Source of the DNA: Trebonia sp050013875
GTDB lineage: Bacteria > Actinomycetota > Actinomycetes > Streptosporangiales > Streptosporangiaceae
Length of the DNA: 64,000 nucleotides
Assembly (NCBI GenBank): GCA_050013875.1
Contig: JBEKEK010000020.1
Location: 6,764-70,763 of the forward strand
Direction: 5' to 3'
The position numbers were made by a program, and so were the translations under genes. Shown here one piece after another: positions 34,564-42,775 of this stretch; position 1 is the stretch's first letter; each line of letters opens with the position of its first letter. Under the pieces are notes generated by a model that saw only the letters and a list, made by a program, of their open reading frames with translations, searched no databases and was not told the DNA's origin.

Positions 34564-35598
34564 ATGAGCCCCGTGCCCTTGGACCCGCAACTGCAGGCGA
34601 TGCGCGATCAGCGCGAGCGCGACAACGTCCCACCGCTGTACAGCATGTCGCTGGCCGCCGCCAGGGCCGCTGACCTTGCTGCTATCAGGGACAGCGGCGG
34701 GGAGCCGGAGCCGGTTCACGAGGTGGCCAGCCTGAGGATTCCCGGCCCCGGTGGCGGCCTGCCGTTGCGGTTGTACCGGCCCGCGAGCCAGCGGCCACTG
34801 CCCGCGCTGCTCTACTTCTTCGGCGGCGGCTGGGTGCTTGGTACCATCGACACGGCCGACGGGGTCGGCCGCGCCCTGGCAAACGCATCCGGTGCCCTGG
34901 TCGTCGTGCCCGGCTACCGGCTGGCACCCGAGCACCCGTTCCCGGCGGCGGTCGATGACTGCTACGCCGCGCTGCGGTGGGTCGCCGGGCACTGCGGCGA
35001 GATCGGTGCGGACCCCGCTCGCCTTGCGGTCGGCGGCGATAGCGCCGGCGGGAACCTGGCCGCGGCGGTGACGCTGCTCGCCAGGGCCGATGACCTGGCG
35101 CTAGCCGGCCAGCTCCTCGTGTACCCCAACACCGATCAGCTCGCCGACGATGAGCCCGCGCGCGGCGCGGACGACCCGTTCCTGTTCAACCGCCACTCGG
35201 TGGCCTGGTACCGGCGGCACTACCTGCCCAATGCGGGCGACGCGGCCAGCCCGCTGGCGTCTCCGCTCCGTGCCGAGAGCCTCGCCGGACTGCCGCCGGC
35301 CCTCGTCATCACCGCCGAGTACGACCCGCTGCGTGACCAAGGGGAGGCGTACGCCCGCCGGCTCGCCGACGAGGGGGTGCCAGTCGACCTCAGCCGTTAT
35401 GCCGGCATGGCGCATGGCTTCTTCACGATGACCGGAACGCTGGATGACAGCCGGGCCGCGATCGCGCAGGCCGCGGCACACCTGAGGAAGTGCTTCGTGG
35501 CGGGTGATGACCAGAGTGCGGGATCAAACTCATGCCTAGACGCTAATCTGGCATATCGCGCTCGCTCGGCTGCTGCGCGATATTCGCCGGGTTGCTAG
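34564..35598 (+). CDS. HSL-family alpha/beta hydrolase
   Basis: 344 residues of the hormone-sensitive-lipase (bacterial family IV) esterase branch. The triad is Ser160 (GGDSAGGN), Asp254 (EYDPLRDQ) and His284 (MAHGFF). The oxyanion motif reads FFGGGW at 85-90 where the family has HGGGW, so Phe replaces His. It may release or trim the cluster product as an esterase or thioesterase substitute. About 30 residues at the C-terminus look unrelated to the family. Last recognised gene of the metabolite cluster on this side. Confidence 0.82.
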   Translation: MSPVPLDPQLQAMRDQRERDNVPPLYSMSLAAARAADLAAIRDSGGEPEPVHEVASLRIPGPGGGLPLRLYRPASQRPLPALLYFFGGGWVLGTIDTADGVGRALANASGALVVVPGYRLAPEHPFPAAVDDCYAALRWVAGHCGEIGADPARLAVGGDSAGGNLAAAVTLLARADDLALAGQLLVYPNTDQLADDEPARGADDPFLFNRHSVAWYRRHYLPNAGDAASPLASPLRAESLAGLPPALVITAEYDPLRDQGEAYARRLADEGVPVDLSRYAGMAHGFFTMTGTLDDSRAAIAQAAAHLRKCFVAGDDQSAGSNSCLDANLAYRARSAAARYSPGC

Positions 35599-35703
35599 GA
35601 TTAGGAGGCCGTTTCACGATCGGCGGTCAACTGTTGCTTTCTGCTCGGGGCCGCTATGCCAATTTCTGGCTACGGCTGTATGTCTGCGGAATAGGGATCG
35701 CCA

Positions 35704-36846
35704 CTAAGCCAAAAGGATCGCGCGGGCCTGGGCAACGTCCAGCCTCATCTGCGCGATCAGGGCGGCGGCGTCGCCGAACTTGATCATGCCGCGCAGCCGG
35801 GTGATGAACTCGATGCCGACCCGCCGCCCGTACAGATCGCCGTCGAAGTCCAGGATGTGCGCCTCGACCCGGCGCTGCCGCCGGCCGAAGGTGGGGTTAG
35901 TGCCGACCGAGATGGCGGCGGCACCGATCGGCGCCGCCTCATCGACCTGCCACCACTCATCCAGCGCGAGCGCGCGCCCGGCGTAGATGCCGTCAGCGGG
36001 CAGGGCGGCGAACCGGTCGAAGTTGAGGTTGGCGGTGGGGAAGCCGAGCGTCCGGCCGCGGTGGTCACCGTGCTCGACGACGCCGTCGATCCGGTGCGGG
36101 CGGCCAAGCGCGGCCATCGCCAGCCCCGCGTCGCGGGTCTCGGTCCCGTCCCCCGCGGCGTCGCGCGCTATCCGCAGCCGCTCCCCCATGCCCGGGCCGC
36201 CGAGCCGCCGCACGAGCCGGCGGGTGGCGGCGAGTGCGGCGGCGTCGCCCGCGAGCAGGTCGGCGACGACCGCGCGGACGGCCGTATCGAGCTCGCCGCG
36301 CGGTACGACCCGGGCGATCAGCTGCAGGCGGGCCGCCTCGGCGGCGCCGAAGCGGCGCCCGGTGAGCATCAGGTCAAGGCCGGCGGTCTGTCCCATCCGG
36401 GCCGCGCAGGCGGCCGCGGCGGGCCCCGGCACCAGGCCGAAGCGCACCTCGGGGAGGACGAAGAACGCGTCTTCGGCGGCGATGGCGATGTCGGCGGCGG
36501 CGGCGATCGCCAGCCCCGCGCCGATCGCCGCGCCGTTGACCCGGCAGATGACCGGCACCGGCGACTCGTCGATCCTGGTCAGGATCTGCGTCAGCAGCCG
36601 GGTTGACGCCTCGATCAGGGCCGGGTCGGCTAGCTCTGAGCGGTCCGCGCCCGAGGAGAACACGGTACCCGCGCCGGTAAGGACGAGGGCCCGGACCGAC
36701 GGATCCGCCGCCACGTCCGCGAGAACCCGGTCGATGTCCAGCAGAACGGCCGTAGCGAGCGCGTTGCGGGTCGGGGCGTCGTCCACCGTGCAGGTGACGA
36801 CACCCCGGTCATCACGGGCGATCGCCAGCCGCGACATCCCGCTCAT
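35704..36846 (-). CDS. Crotonase (enoyl-CoA hydratase-like) fused to riboflavin kinase
   Basis: A 380-residue two-domain protein. Residues 5-235 form a crotonase domain: SSGAD at 64-68, NGAAIGAGLAIAAAADIAIA at 104-123, and LPEVRFGLVPG with Glu133 at the Glu164-like position; the Glu144-like position is Ala. Residues 247-378 are a full riboflavin kinase domain: GRTLGFPTANL at 264-274, GIYAG at 286-290, SVGTNPTFG at 313-321, and VEAHILDFDGDLYG at 327-340, then FITRLRGMIKFGD. In RibF this domain normally follows an FMN adenylyltransferase. The ATG follows GGGGAG. No stop or frameshift separates the domains. The neighbouring LLM monooxygenase uses reduced flavin. Confidence 0.9.
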   Translation of the reverse strand: MSGMSRLAIARDDRGVVTCTVDDAPTRNALATAVLLDIDRVLADVAADPSVRALVLTGAGTVFSSGADRSELADPALIEASTRLLTQILTRIDESPVPVICRVNGAAIGAGLAIAAAADIAIAAEDAFFVLPEVRFGLVPGPAAAACAARMGQTAGLDLMLTGRRFGAAEAARLQLIARVVPRGELDTAVRAVVADLLAGDAAALAATRRLVRRLGGPGMGERLRIARDAAGDGTETRDAGLAMAALGRPHRIDGVVEHGDHRGRTLGFPTANLNFDRFAALPADGIYAGRALALDEWWQVDEAAPIGAAAISVGTNPTFGRRQRRVEAHILDFDGDLYGRRVGIEFITRLRGMIKFGDAAALIAQMRLDVAQARAILLA

Positions 36847-36882
36847 CGGCTCGTTCTCCCCGGCCCGGCGCTGATCGCCTGT

Positions 36883-38037
36883 TCAGACCCATGTCCCGTC
36901 TTCGGCCTTGTCGGAGAACCGGGGAATGACGTCGTTGGCGAACTTGTAGAGCTCCTCCGCGTTCTCCTCCGGGTCCAGGTGGCCCTGGCCGAACTGCACC
37001 CACATCTCGGTGAAGCCGAGGCGCTTCTGGGCGTCCTCGATCTGCCGCGAGACCTGGTCGGCGTTGCCGATGAGGCAGTTAGCGTAGCCTTGGCCGAACG
37101 GCAGGAAGAAGGTGTTCCAGTACCAGTCGTGGTCGGCCTTGATCTCGGCCAGCCGGTCGGGGTTGTCGCCCAGCATCAGGACACCGCCCCAGGCGGCCGC
37201 GTCTTCGCGCTTCACGTCGCGGCCCGCTTCGCCAGCCTTCTTGATGTACCGGTCCCACAGTGCCTCGCAGAATTCCATCTGGTTGGCCATCACGATCGGC
37301 TTGCCGCCCTCGCGGGCCCACATGTCGATCGTCCGCATGCTGTGCGCGAAGGCACCGTAGAGCGGCGGGTGCGGGTCCTGGTAGGGGCGCGGTGCGATGC
37401 CGATCTCGTGCACCATGCCGTCGTCGCCCATCCCGGCGCCATACTTCTCGTAGGCGGGATGCCCGGTCAGGCCGCTCTTGGGCGGGAACTGCCAGTACTT
37501 GCCCTCGTAGCTGAACGTTGAGTTCAGCCACGCCTTCTTGACGATCTGCAGCGACTCCTCGAAGATCTCCCGGTTCATGGTGTCGACCTCGTCCCGGCTC
37601 TTGGCCAGGTCGGGCGTGGTCGCGTTGACGCCGGGGACGGCGGCGTAGGAGCCGACCCAGCGGCTCTGGTAGCCGCGGGTGAAGCCGACCAGGAGGCGGC
37701 CCTTCAGCATGTGGTCGAGTGTGGCGATCTCCTCCGCCGCGCGGACCGGGTTGTGCGTCGGGAGCACGTAGCCGAGGGTGGCCACCTTCAGGCGCTGCGA
37801 GTGCAGGCCGACGAAGAGGCTGAACATGCCGGGGTGATTCGTGATCTCGAACCCCTCGATCTGCAGGTGGTGCTCGTTGTGGCCGTAGCTGGCATAGCCG
37901 AGCTCATCAGCCAGCCGGATGTAGCCGCGGATCTCCTCGAGGTACCGCTGGTACAGCGCTTTGTCCTGACCGGCCATCCCCTTCTCGATGTCGGTCTTCC
38001 GGCCGATCATGCCGGGCTGAATGAGATGGAACTTCAT
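36883..38037 (-). CDS. LLM-class flavin-dependent monooxygenase
   Basis: 384 residues of the bacterial luciferase-like family: LADELGYASYGHNEHHLQIE near 45, VATLGYVLPTHNPVRAAEEI near 88, DHMLKGRLLVGFTRGY near 110, then the long C-terminal half of the alkanal/nitrilotriacetate-type group. It needs FMNH2 from a separate reductase. The ATG at 38037 follows GGAGG with 6-nt spacing. It is divergent from the amidohydrolase with two palindromes between them. Its downstream neighbour carries a riboflavin kinase domain, which makes FMN. Confidence 0.88.
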   Translation of the reverse strand: MKFHLIQPGMIGRKTDIEKGMAGQDKALYQRYLEEIRGYIRLADELGYASYGHNEHHLQIEGFEITNHPGMFSLFVGLHSQRLKVATLGYVLPTHNPVRAAEEIATLDHMLKGRLLVGFTRGYQSRWVGSYAAVPGVNATTPDLAKSRDEVDTMNREIFEESLQIVKKAWLNSTFSYEGKYWQFPPKSGLTGHPAYEKYGAGMGDDGMVHEIGIAPRPYQDPHPPLYGAFAHSMRTIDMWAREGGKPIVMANQMEFCEALWDRYIKKAGEAGRDVKREDAAAWGGVLMLGDNPDRLAEIKADHDWYWNTFFLPFGQGYANCLIGNADQVSRQIEDAQKRLGFTEMWVQFGQGHLDPEENAEELYKFANDVIPRFSDKAEDGTWV

Positions 38038-38105
38038 CGCCAACCTCCATACGAGACGGCTCGATTTGCCGCTGCGAGCAGAGCATCCCGCAGCAGCGCC
38101 CGCCT

Positions 38106-38175
38106 GTCAACTCTTGTGTTGACGGCATCATAGCAAGCTCCCGACGTCATCACTAGTGTTGACCGTATAGTCAAC
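38106..38175. promoter_or_regulatory. Two GTCAAC/GTTGAC palindromes, likely TetR operators
   Basis: GTCAAC-N6-GTTGAC at 38106-38123 and GTTGAC-N6-GTCAAC at 38158-38175 both have perfect 6-bp arms. They lie in the gap between the divergent LLM and amidohydrolase genes. The same half-sites recur before the TetR gene and before the acyl-CoA synthetase, so they are probably the operators of the TetR at 39185. Confidence 0.7.
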
Positions 38176-38194
38176 GCGAACGTAGACTCCCATC

Positions 38195-39013
38195 ATGTTC
38201 GACCTGCCAAGCGGCGTTGTCGACGCCTGGATCAATCCCAACATCACCCCGTCGCTGGACGGCATGGACGTGACCTACCTGTTCCCTGGGCTGCGCGAGC
38301 GGATGGAGCGCGGCACGACGCTGGAACAGCTCGTCGACGAGATGGACGAGGCAGGCGTGGCCAAGGGCGTGCTCTGCTCGGGCTACACGGCCCAGGGCGA
38401 CCGGGAGTGGGTCACGACCGCGCGCGACAAGTACCCCGAGCGCTTCGCCCTCTCCCACGTGGTCGACCCCCGCGAGGGGATGCGGGCCGTCCGCCTGGCC
38501 GAGGGACTGGTGCGGTCCGAGGGGTACCGGCTCATCCGGATGATGGGCCTGCAGACGGGGCTCTACTACAACGACCCGGCCTACTATCCGGTGTACGCGA
38601 AGTGCGCCGAGCTCGGCGTGCCGGTCGGGCTCAATGTCGGCTTCCCCGGCCCGCGGGTCCCCGGCAAGCACCAGGACCCGATGCCGGTCGACGACGTCGC
38701 CTGCTTCTTCCCCGATCTGACGATCGTGCTGCAGCACGGCGGCGAGCCCTGGGTCGACACCTGCGTCAAGCTGATGGTCAAGTGGCCCAATGTCCACTAC
38801 ATGAGTTCGGCGATCGCGCCCAGGCACATCCCCCGCGCGATCATCGACTACGCCAACACCCGCGGCCAGGACCGGGTCATGTTCGCCAGCGACTACCCGC
38901 TGCTCACGCACGAGCGCTGCCTGCGCGAGACCAGGACGCTGCCGTTCAGGGACGCCGACCGCTTCACCAGGTTCGTGGCGGGCAATGCGAACGCGCTCTT
39001 CTTCGAGCCCTGA
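38195..39013 (+). CDS. Amidohydrolase-2 family (TIM-barrel) protein
   Basis: 272 residues of the amidohydrolase-related / ACMSD-like family: VLQHGGEPWVDTCVKLM near 170 with a metal or catalytic His, and RVMFASDYPLLTHERCL near 230 with the conserved Asp. The usual N-terminal HxH is replaced by DAWINPN, so metal binding is altered and it may be a non-hydrolytic decarboxylase or lyase-like member. It starts at an ATG just after the palindromes and precedes the TetR gene. Confidence 0.8.
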   Translation: MFDLPSGVVDAWINPNITPSLDGMDVTYLFPGLRERMERGTTLEQLVDEMDEAGVAKGVLCSGYTAQGDREWVTTARDKYPERFALSHVVDPREGMRAVRLAEGLVRSEGYRLIRMMGLQTGLYYNDPAYYPVYAKCAELGVPVGLNVGFPGPRVPGKHQDPMPVDDVACFFPDLTIVLQHGGEPWVDTCVKLMVKWPNVHYMSSAIAPRHIPRAIIDYANTRGQDRVMFASDYPLLTHERCLRETRTLPFRDADRFTRFVAGNANALFFEP

Positions 39014-39143
39014 CGCGCCATCGGCCCCGCACGCACCACCGGTTCACGACGCGTCAGCATCGTGTCCGTCTTGCCCCGGCGGTGATCGACGGCGATGATA
39101 ACGTTTCATTTGTCAATCTGATTCTGTGTCAACCTGATACTTT

Positions 39144-39161
39144 GTCAACTTCAACGTTGGC
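39144..39161. promoter_or_regulatory. GTCAAC-N6-GTTGGC, autoregulatory operator candidate
   Basis: The arms match at five of six positions and the 6-bp spacer is the same as at 38106. Two further TGTCAA half-sites lie upstream in direct orientation (about 39110 and 39127). The site is 23 bp before the TetR start, which suggests autoregulation. Confidence 0.6.
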
Positions 39162-39184
39162 ATTTCCCGGCGGAGGCAGCCTGC

Positions 39185-39850
39185 ATGGCCAAGAGCGGCA
39201 TCGAGGCGCGGCGGAAGGCCGCGCTCGAGGAGGGCGGCGCGGCATACATCGCCCGGCGTGAGGAAATCATCCTCGCCGCCGCGCAGGTGTTCCGCGAGCG
39301 TGGCTTTGACGCCGCCACGCTGCGCGACATCGCGGACGCGCTGAATACCGACCGCGCCTCGCTCTACTACTACATCGGCAGCAAGGAAGAACTGCTGCAG
39401 GAGATCGTCCGCGACGTCCTCGCCCGCGACGTGCGGGCGGCGGAGGCGATCAAGCGCAGCCGCGTGTCCACCGCCGACAAGATCCGCACCCTGATCGAGT
39501 CGATGGTGACCTCCTACGCGGAGAACTACCCGCACATCGCCGTATACATGGAGGACCTCGGCCGCATCGCCCGCCAGGAGACGGAGTGGGCGACCGATGT
39601 CATCGCGCGCACCCGCCGGTACGAGTCCCTGGTGCGCTCGATCCTCGACAAGGGGCGCCGCGACGGCACCCTGCGGGCCGACCTGCCGAGCGAGGTCTGC
39701 TCGCTCGCACTGTTCGGCATGATCAACTGGATGCACCGGTGGTACCGGCCGGGGATCAAGTGGTCGGCCGACGATATCTCGAAGACGTTCACCGAGATCT
39801 TCCTCAACGGCTACGGCGCTAAGCCGAGCGGCACCCCCGAGGCCGGCTGA
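39185..39850 (+). CDS. TetR-family regulator
   Basis: 221 residues. The HTH is at about 28-65 (FDAATLRDIADALNTDRASL, then YYYIGSKEELL). The C-terminal ligand domain resembles KstR2/FadR-type sensors of acyl-CoA, with YRPGIKWSADDISKTFTEIF near the end. It likely represses the surrounding acyl-CoA genes through the GTCAAC palindromes and is released by an acyl-CoA. It is convergent with the crotonase gene 5 nt away. Confidence 0.9.
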   Translation: MAKSGIEARRKAALEEGGAAYIARREEIILAAAQVFRERGFDAATLRDIADALNTDRASLYYYIGSKEELLQEIVRDVLARDVRAAEAIKRSRVSTADKIRTLIESMVTSYAENYPHIAVYMEDLGRIARQETEWATDVIARTRRYESLVRSILDKGRRDGTLRADLPSEVCSLALFGMINWMHRWYRPGIKWSADDISKTFTEIFLNGYGAKPSGTPEAG

Positions 39851-39855
39851 CCCGG

Positions 39856-40659
39856 TCAGCGGTTGGCGTACTGCGGCGGGCGCTTCTCCAGGAAGGAGCG
39901 GGCAGCCTCCGGCTGGTCGTCGGTAAGCGCGCTGAGTACCTGCTGGCGGTTCTCGAACTCGACGGTCGCGGCCAGCGACGGGGTCTCAAGCGCGACCCAC
40001 ATGCCCTTCTTGGTGAGCGCTACCGACAGCGGTGGGTTCTGCTTGATCGCGGTGGTTATGGCCAGTGCCGAGTCGAGCAGCGACTCGGCCGGGACGACGC
40101 GGCTGAGCAGGCCAATCTCGAGCGCTTCGGCGGCGTCGAAGCGGCGCGCGGTGAGGATGAGCTCGTGCGCGCGCCCGGTGCCGACGATCCGCGGCAGCAG
40201 CCACGAAGAGCCGAGATCGCAGCCGGTGAACCCGGCGCGCAGGAAGGCGCAGGAGAAGATGGCGCCCGCCGCGGCGACGCGGACATCGCACGCTGCCGCG
40301 AGTGACAGGCCCGCTCCGGCCGCGGCGCCGTTGACCGCGGCGATGACCGGCACTGGGAGCTGGTGCAGCCGGACCGGGATGGCGGCGATCTGATTTTGCC
40401 TGGTCAGCAGTCCGCGGATCTGCCCCTGTTCGGCAACCCGATCCTCGTCACCGTACCCGCGCAGGTCGAATCCGGCACAGAAGGCCCGGCCGGCGCCGGT
40501 CAGGATGACCGCCCGCAGGTCGGCGCAGGACTCGACCTCGTCGAGCACCGCGAGGAAATCAAGCACCATCGGGTAGTTCAGGGCGTTCAGCGCCTCCGGG
40601 CGCCCCAGAGTGATCTGCAAGACCCCGGCGTCAACGGACGTGAGTTCAACGGCGGCCAT
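39856..40659 (-). CDS. Enoyl-CoA hydratase/isomerase family protein
   Basis: 267 residues from the ATG at 40659, placed after ATAGGAGGG. Crotonase marks: RPEALNALNYPMVLDFLAVL, then GRAFCAGFDLRGYG near 62 and NGAAAGAGLSLAAACDVRVA near 110. Neither usual catalytic Glu is found (Ser and Ala occupy the places); an Asp in FTGCDLGSSWLLPR may serve instead, as in some isomerases. It is divergent from the acyl-CoA synthetase across the operator region. Confidence 0.87.
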   Translation of the reverse strand: MAAVELTSVDAGVLQITLGRPEALNALNYPMVLDFLAVLDEVESCADLRAVILTGAGRAFCAGFDLRGYGDEDRVAEQGQIRGLLTRQNQIAAIPVRLHQLPVPVIAAVNGAAAGAGLSLAAACDVRVAAAGAIFSCAFLRAGFTGCDLGSSWLLPRIVGTGRAHELILTARRFDAAEALEIGLLSRVVPAESLLDSALAITTAIKQNPPLSVALTKKGMWVALETPSLAATVEFENRQQVLSALTDDQPEAARSFLEKRPPQYANR

Positions 40660-40713
40660 CCGCCCTCCTATCAGCTTGCCAGCCTCCTCAGTGTGGCGTC
40701 GCACCGGGCGGTC

Positions 40714-40753
40714 GTCAACATAGATGTTGAGTAGAATCAACATCTGTGTTAAG
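40714..40753. promoter_or_regulatory. Tandem GTCAAC-like palindromes before acyl-CoA synthetase
   Basis: GTCAAC-N6-GTTGAG at 40714-40731 and ATCAAC-N6-GTTAAG at 40736-40753 share the 6-bp spacer of the 38106 site. They occupy the gap between the divergent crotonase and acyl-CoA synthetase genes and could control both. Confidence 0.65.
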
Positions 40754-40790
40754 AAATAACCCTGGCCCGTCAGCGATGGAGGACGCGTCC

Positions 40791-42647
40791 GTGTACCGGT
40801 TCGAGCAAGTGGCCCCGCTGACAACGCCAGCCGTCCTGGCCGCCGTCGCCGCGGACTCTCCCGACCGACCGTTCGTCATCTCTGAGGACGGGGAGCTGAC
40901 CTACGGCGAGATGGCCGTGCGGGTCGCGCGGCTGGCCGGTCAGTTCGCCGCGCTCGGCCTGCGCCCCGGCGAGCGCCTCGGCATCCTGCTCCCTAACGGG
41001 ATCCGCTGGTGCGCCACCCTGCTCGGCGCCCACGCGGCCGGGCTCGATGCGGTCCCGCTCAACACCTGGTACCGGGAAGACGAGCTGCTGGCGGTGGCCG
41101 AGCGCGCCCGGCTGCGGGTAATCATCACCCAGGACGAGATCTTCGGCCTGCCCACCTCCCGCTACGCGGCGGCCGTGGGCGAGCGCCTCGGCCCCGACGG
41201 CTACCTGGGCTCATTCCTGTGGCCCGAGGGCACTCCTGGGCCGACTGGCTTGCCCCGCGGGACACATGTGGCGGGCAGGGCAAATGGGGTGGGTCTGGCT
41301 GACAGCGCGGACCTGGCTGGCGTGGCGGGACTGGCTGGCGTGGTGAGACCGGCTGGTGGTGCCGACCTGGCAGACGGGGCGAAACTGACAGGCGGGGTGG
41401 GATCGTCTGATGGGTTGGGACTGGCTAGTGGGTCGGGACTGGCTGATGGGTCGGGACTGGCTGATGGGTCGGGACTGGCTGGTGGGTCGAGACTGGCTGG
41501 TGGGTCGGGACTGGCTGGTGGAGCGGACCTGGCGGAATCGTTGACGGCACTGCGGAATGCGCCCGTGGGCGGGACCGACGACGCGCTGCTCATTTTCACC
41601 AGCGGAAGCTCGGCTGAGCCCAAGGCGGTCCGGCTGCCGCAGCAGGGCCTGGTCAGGACCGCGCACGCGATCGGCGAGCGGCAGGGCATCCGCCCCGACG
41701 ACCGGTTCTGGTTCGCCTCCCCGCTGTTCTTCGTCTTCGGCTGCTGCAACGCGCTGCCGAACGCGCTGACCCACGCGGCGACCCTGTGCCTGCAGGAACG
41801 GTTTGAGGCCAGGTCGGCGCTGGAGTTCATCCAGCGCCAGCGGTGCACTGTCTACTACGCGGTCGCGCCGATCACCCGCGCCCTCGCCGCCCGCCCTGAC
41901 CTGGCCGAGTACGACATCTCGGCGCTGCGCACGGGCACTGCCAACGCGACGCCGGAGGACCTGCGGCTGGCGATCGAGGTGCTCGGTGTGGGGCAGGTGT
42001 GCAACGCTTACGGCCTGACCGAGGGGTACGGCCACTCGACGATCACCGCCTGCGACGATCCGGTGAGCGTGCGGACCGCATCGCAGGGCCGCGTGCTGCC
42101 CACCCAGGAGCTGCGGATCGTCTCCGGCGGTGCGGTGGCCGGACCCGGTGAGGCCGGGGAGATCCAGATCCGCGGCGCCATCACCCCCGGCTACCTGGAC
42201 GCACCCGGGCTGACCGGCGCCGCGTTCGACGACGGCGGCTGGTTCGGCACCGGCGACATCGGACGGCTCGACGCCGACGGGCGACTGCACTACATCGGGC
42301 GCAGCCACGAGATGATGAAGGTCAAGGGGATCAGCATCTCCCCTGCCGAGGTCGAGTCGCTGCTGGTCCAGCATGACCTGGTCGACGAGGCGTTCGTGTT
42401 CGGGCTGGCCACGCCGGAAGGCGACCAGTCGGTCGGCTGCGTGCTCGTCTCGACGGTCCCGGCGGACGCCCGCGGGACGCTCGCCCGCGACGTTCGCGAC
42501 TGGATGGCTGGTCGGGCTGCGGTGTACAAGACCCCGGCCACCGTCGTCGTCATGACGGCCGCCGAACTGCCGCTCACCCCCACCGGCAAGGTCTCCAAGC
42601 GCCTGCTGCAAGCGGGCGTGCAAGCGGTGAAGACGCCGGCCGGCTGA
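40791..42647 (+). CDS. Acyl-CoA synthetase (AMP-forming) with repeat insertion
   Basis: 618 residues from the GTG at 40791, which has GGAGGA 7 nt upstream; the ATG at 40776 overlaps that site. ANL motifs are A3 FTSGSSAEPKAVRLP near 267, A5 NAYGLTEGYGHS near 405, A7 GWFGTGDIGRLDADG near 483, A8 HEMMKVKGISISPAEVES near 503, and A10 PTGKVSKR near 598. Residues of about 155-250 are an insertion rich in Gly, Leu, Ala, Ser and Asp with GSGLAD/GSGLAG repeats, placed before A3 and absent from normal relatives. The core is otherwise complete. Confidence 0.87.
   Translation: MYRFEQVAPLTTPAVLAAVAADSPDRPFVISEDGELTYGEMAVRVARLAGQFAALGLRPGERLGILLPNGIRWCATLLGAHAAGLDAVPLNTWYREDELLAVAERARLRVIITQDEIFGLPTSRYAAAVGERLGPDGYLGSFLWPEGTPGPTGLPRGTHVAGRANGVGLADSADLAGVAGLAGVVRPAGGADLADGAKLTGGVGSSDGLGLASGSGLADGSGLADGSGLAGGSRLAGGSGLAGGADLAESLTALRNAPVGGTDDALLIFTSGSSAEPKAVRLPQQGLVRTAHAIGERQGIRPDDRFWFASPLFFVFGCCNALPNALTHAATLCLQERFEARSALEFIQRQRCTVYYAVAPITRALAARPDLAEYDISALRTGTANATPEDLRLAIEVLGVGQVCNAYGLTEGYGHSTITACDDPVSVRTASQGRVLPTQELRIVSGGAVAGPGEAGEIQIRGAITPGYLDAPGLTGAAFDDGGWFGTGDIGRLDADGRLHYIGRSHEMMKVKGISISPAEVESLLVQHDLVDEAFVFGLATPEGDQSVGCVLVSTVPADARGTLARDVRDWMAGRAAVYKTPATVVVMTAAELPLTPTGKVSKRLLQAGVQAVKTPAG
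41405..41526 (+). repeat. 18-bp tandem repeats inside acyl-CoA synthetase
   Basis: About six to seven copies of an 18-bp unit close to GACTGGCTGATGGGTCGG encode GSGLAD/GSGLAG. Several neighbouring copies are identical or differ at one or two bases, so the array is recent. Looser GLA/DLA units extend to about 41290. Confidence 0.9.
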
Positions 42648-42693
42648 GCCGCCCGACGGTGCTGGTCGGGCGAAGCAAGCGTGCGTTCCATCT

Positions 42694-42730
42694 GAAGAAT
42701 TTGATCTTCTTCCTAACTTAGCGAGCGCTA
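42694..42730. promoter_or_regulatory. Two inverted repeats before acyl-CoA dehydrogenase
   Basis: GAAGAA-N7-TTCTTC at 42694-42712 and TAGCG-AG-CGCTA at 42719-42730 lie in the 128-bp gap upstream of the acyl-CoA dehydrogenase. They differ from the GTCAAC sites, so they may bind the second TetR (44068) or another regulator. Confidence 0.5.
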
Positions 42731-42775
42731 GATAGACTTATCGCGGACAGTGCGCACCGGACCGAAGGGGCTGCC

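Noticed and set aside
41211..42623. Long minus-strand frame with SQSRPTSQSRP repeats
   Set aside because: The repeat is only the antisense reading of the 18-bp array in the acyl-CoA synthetase.
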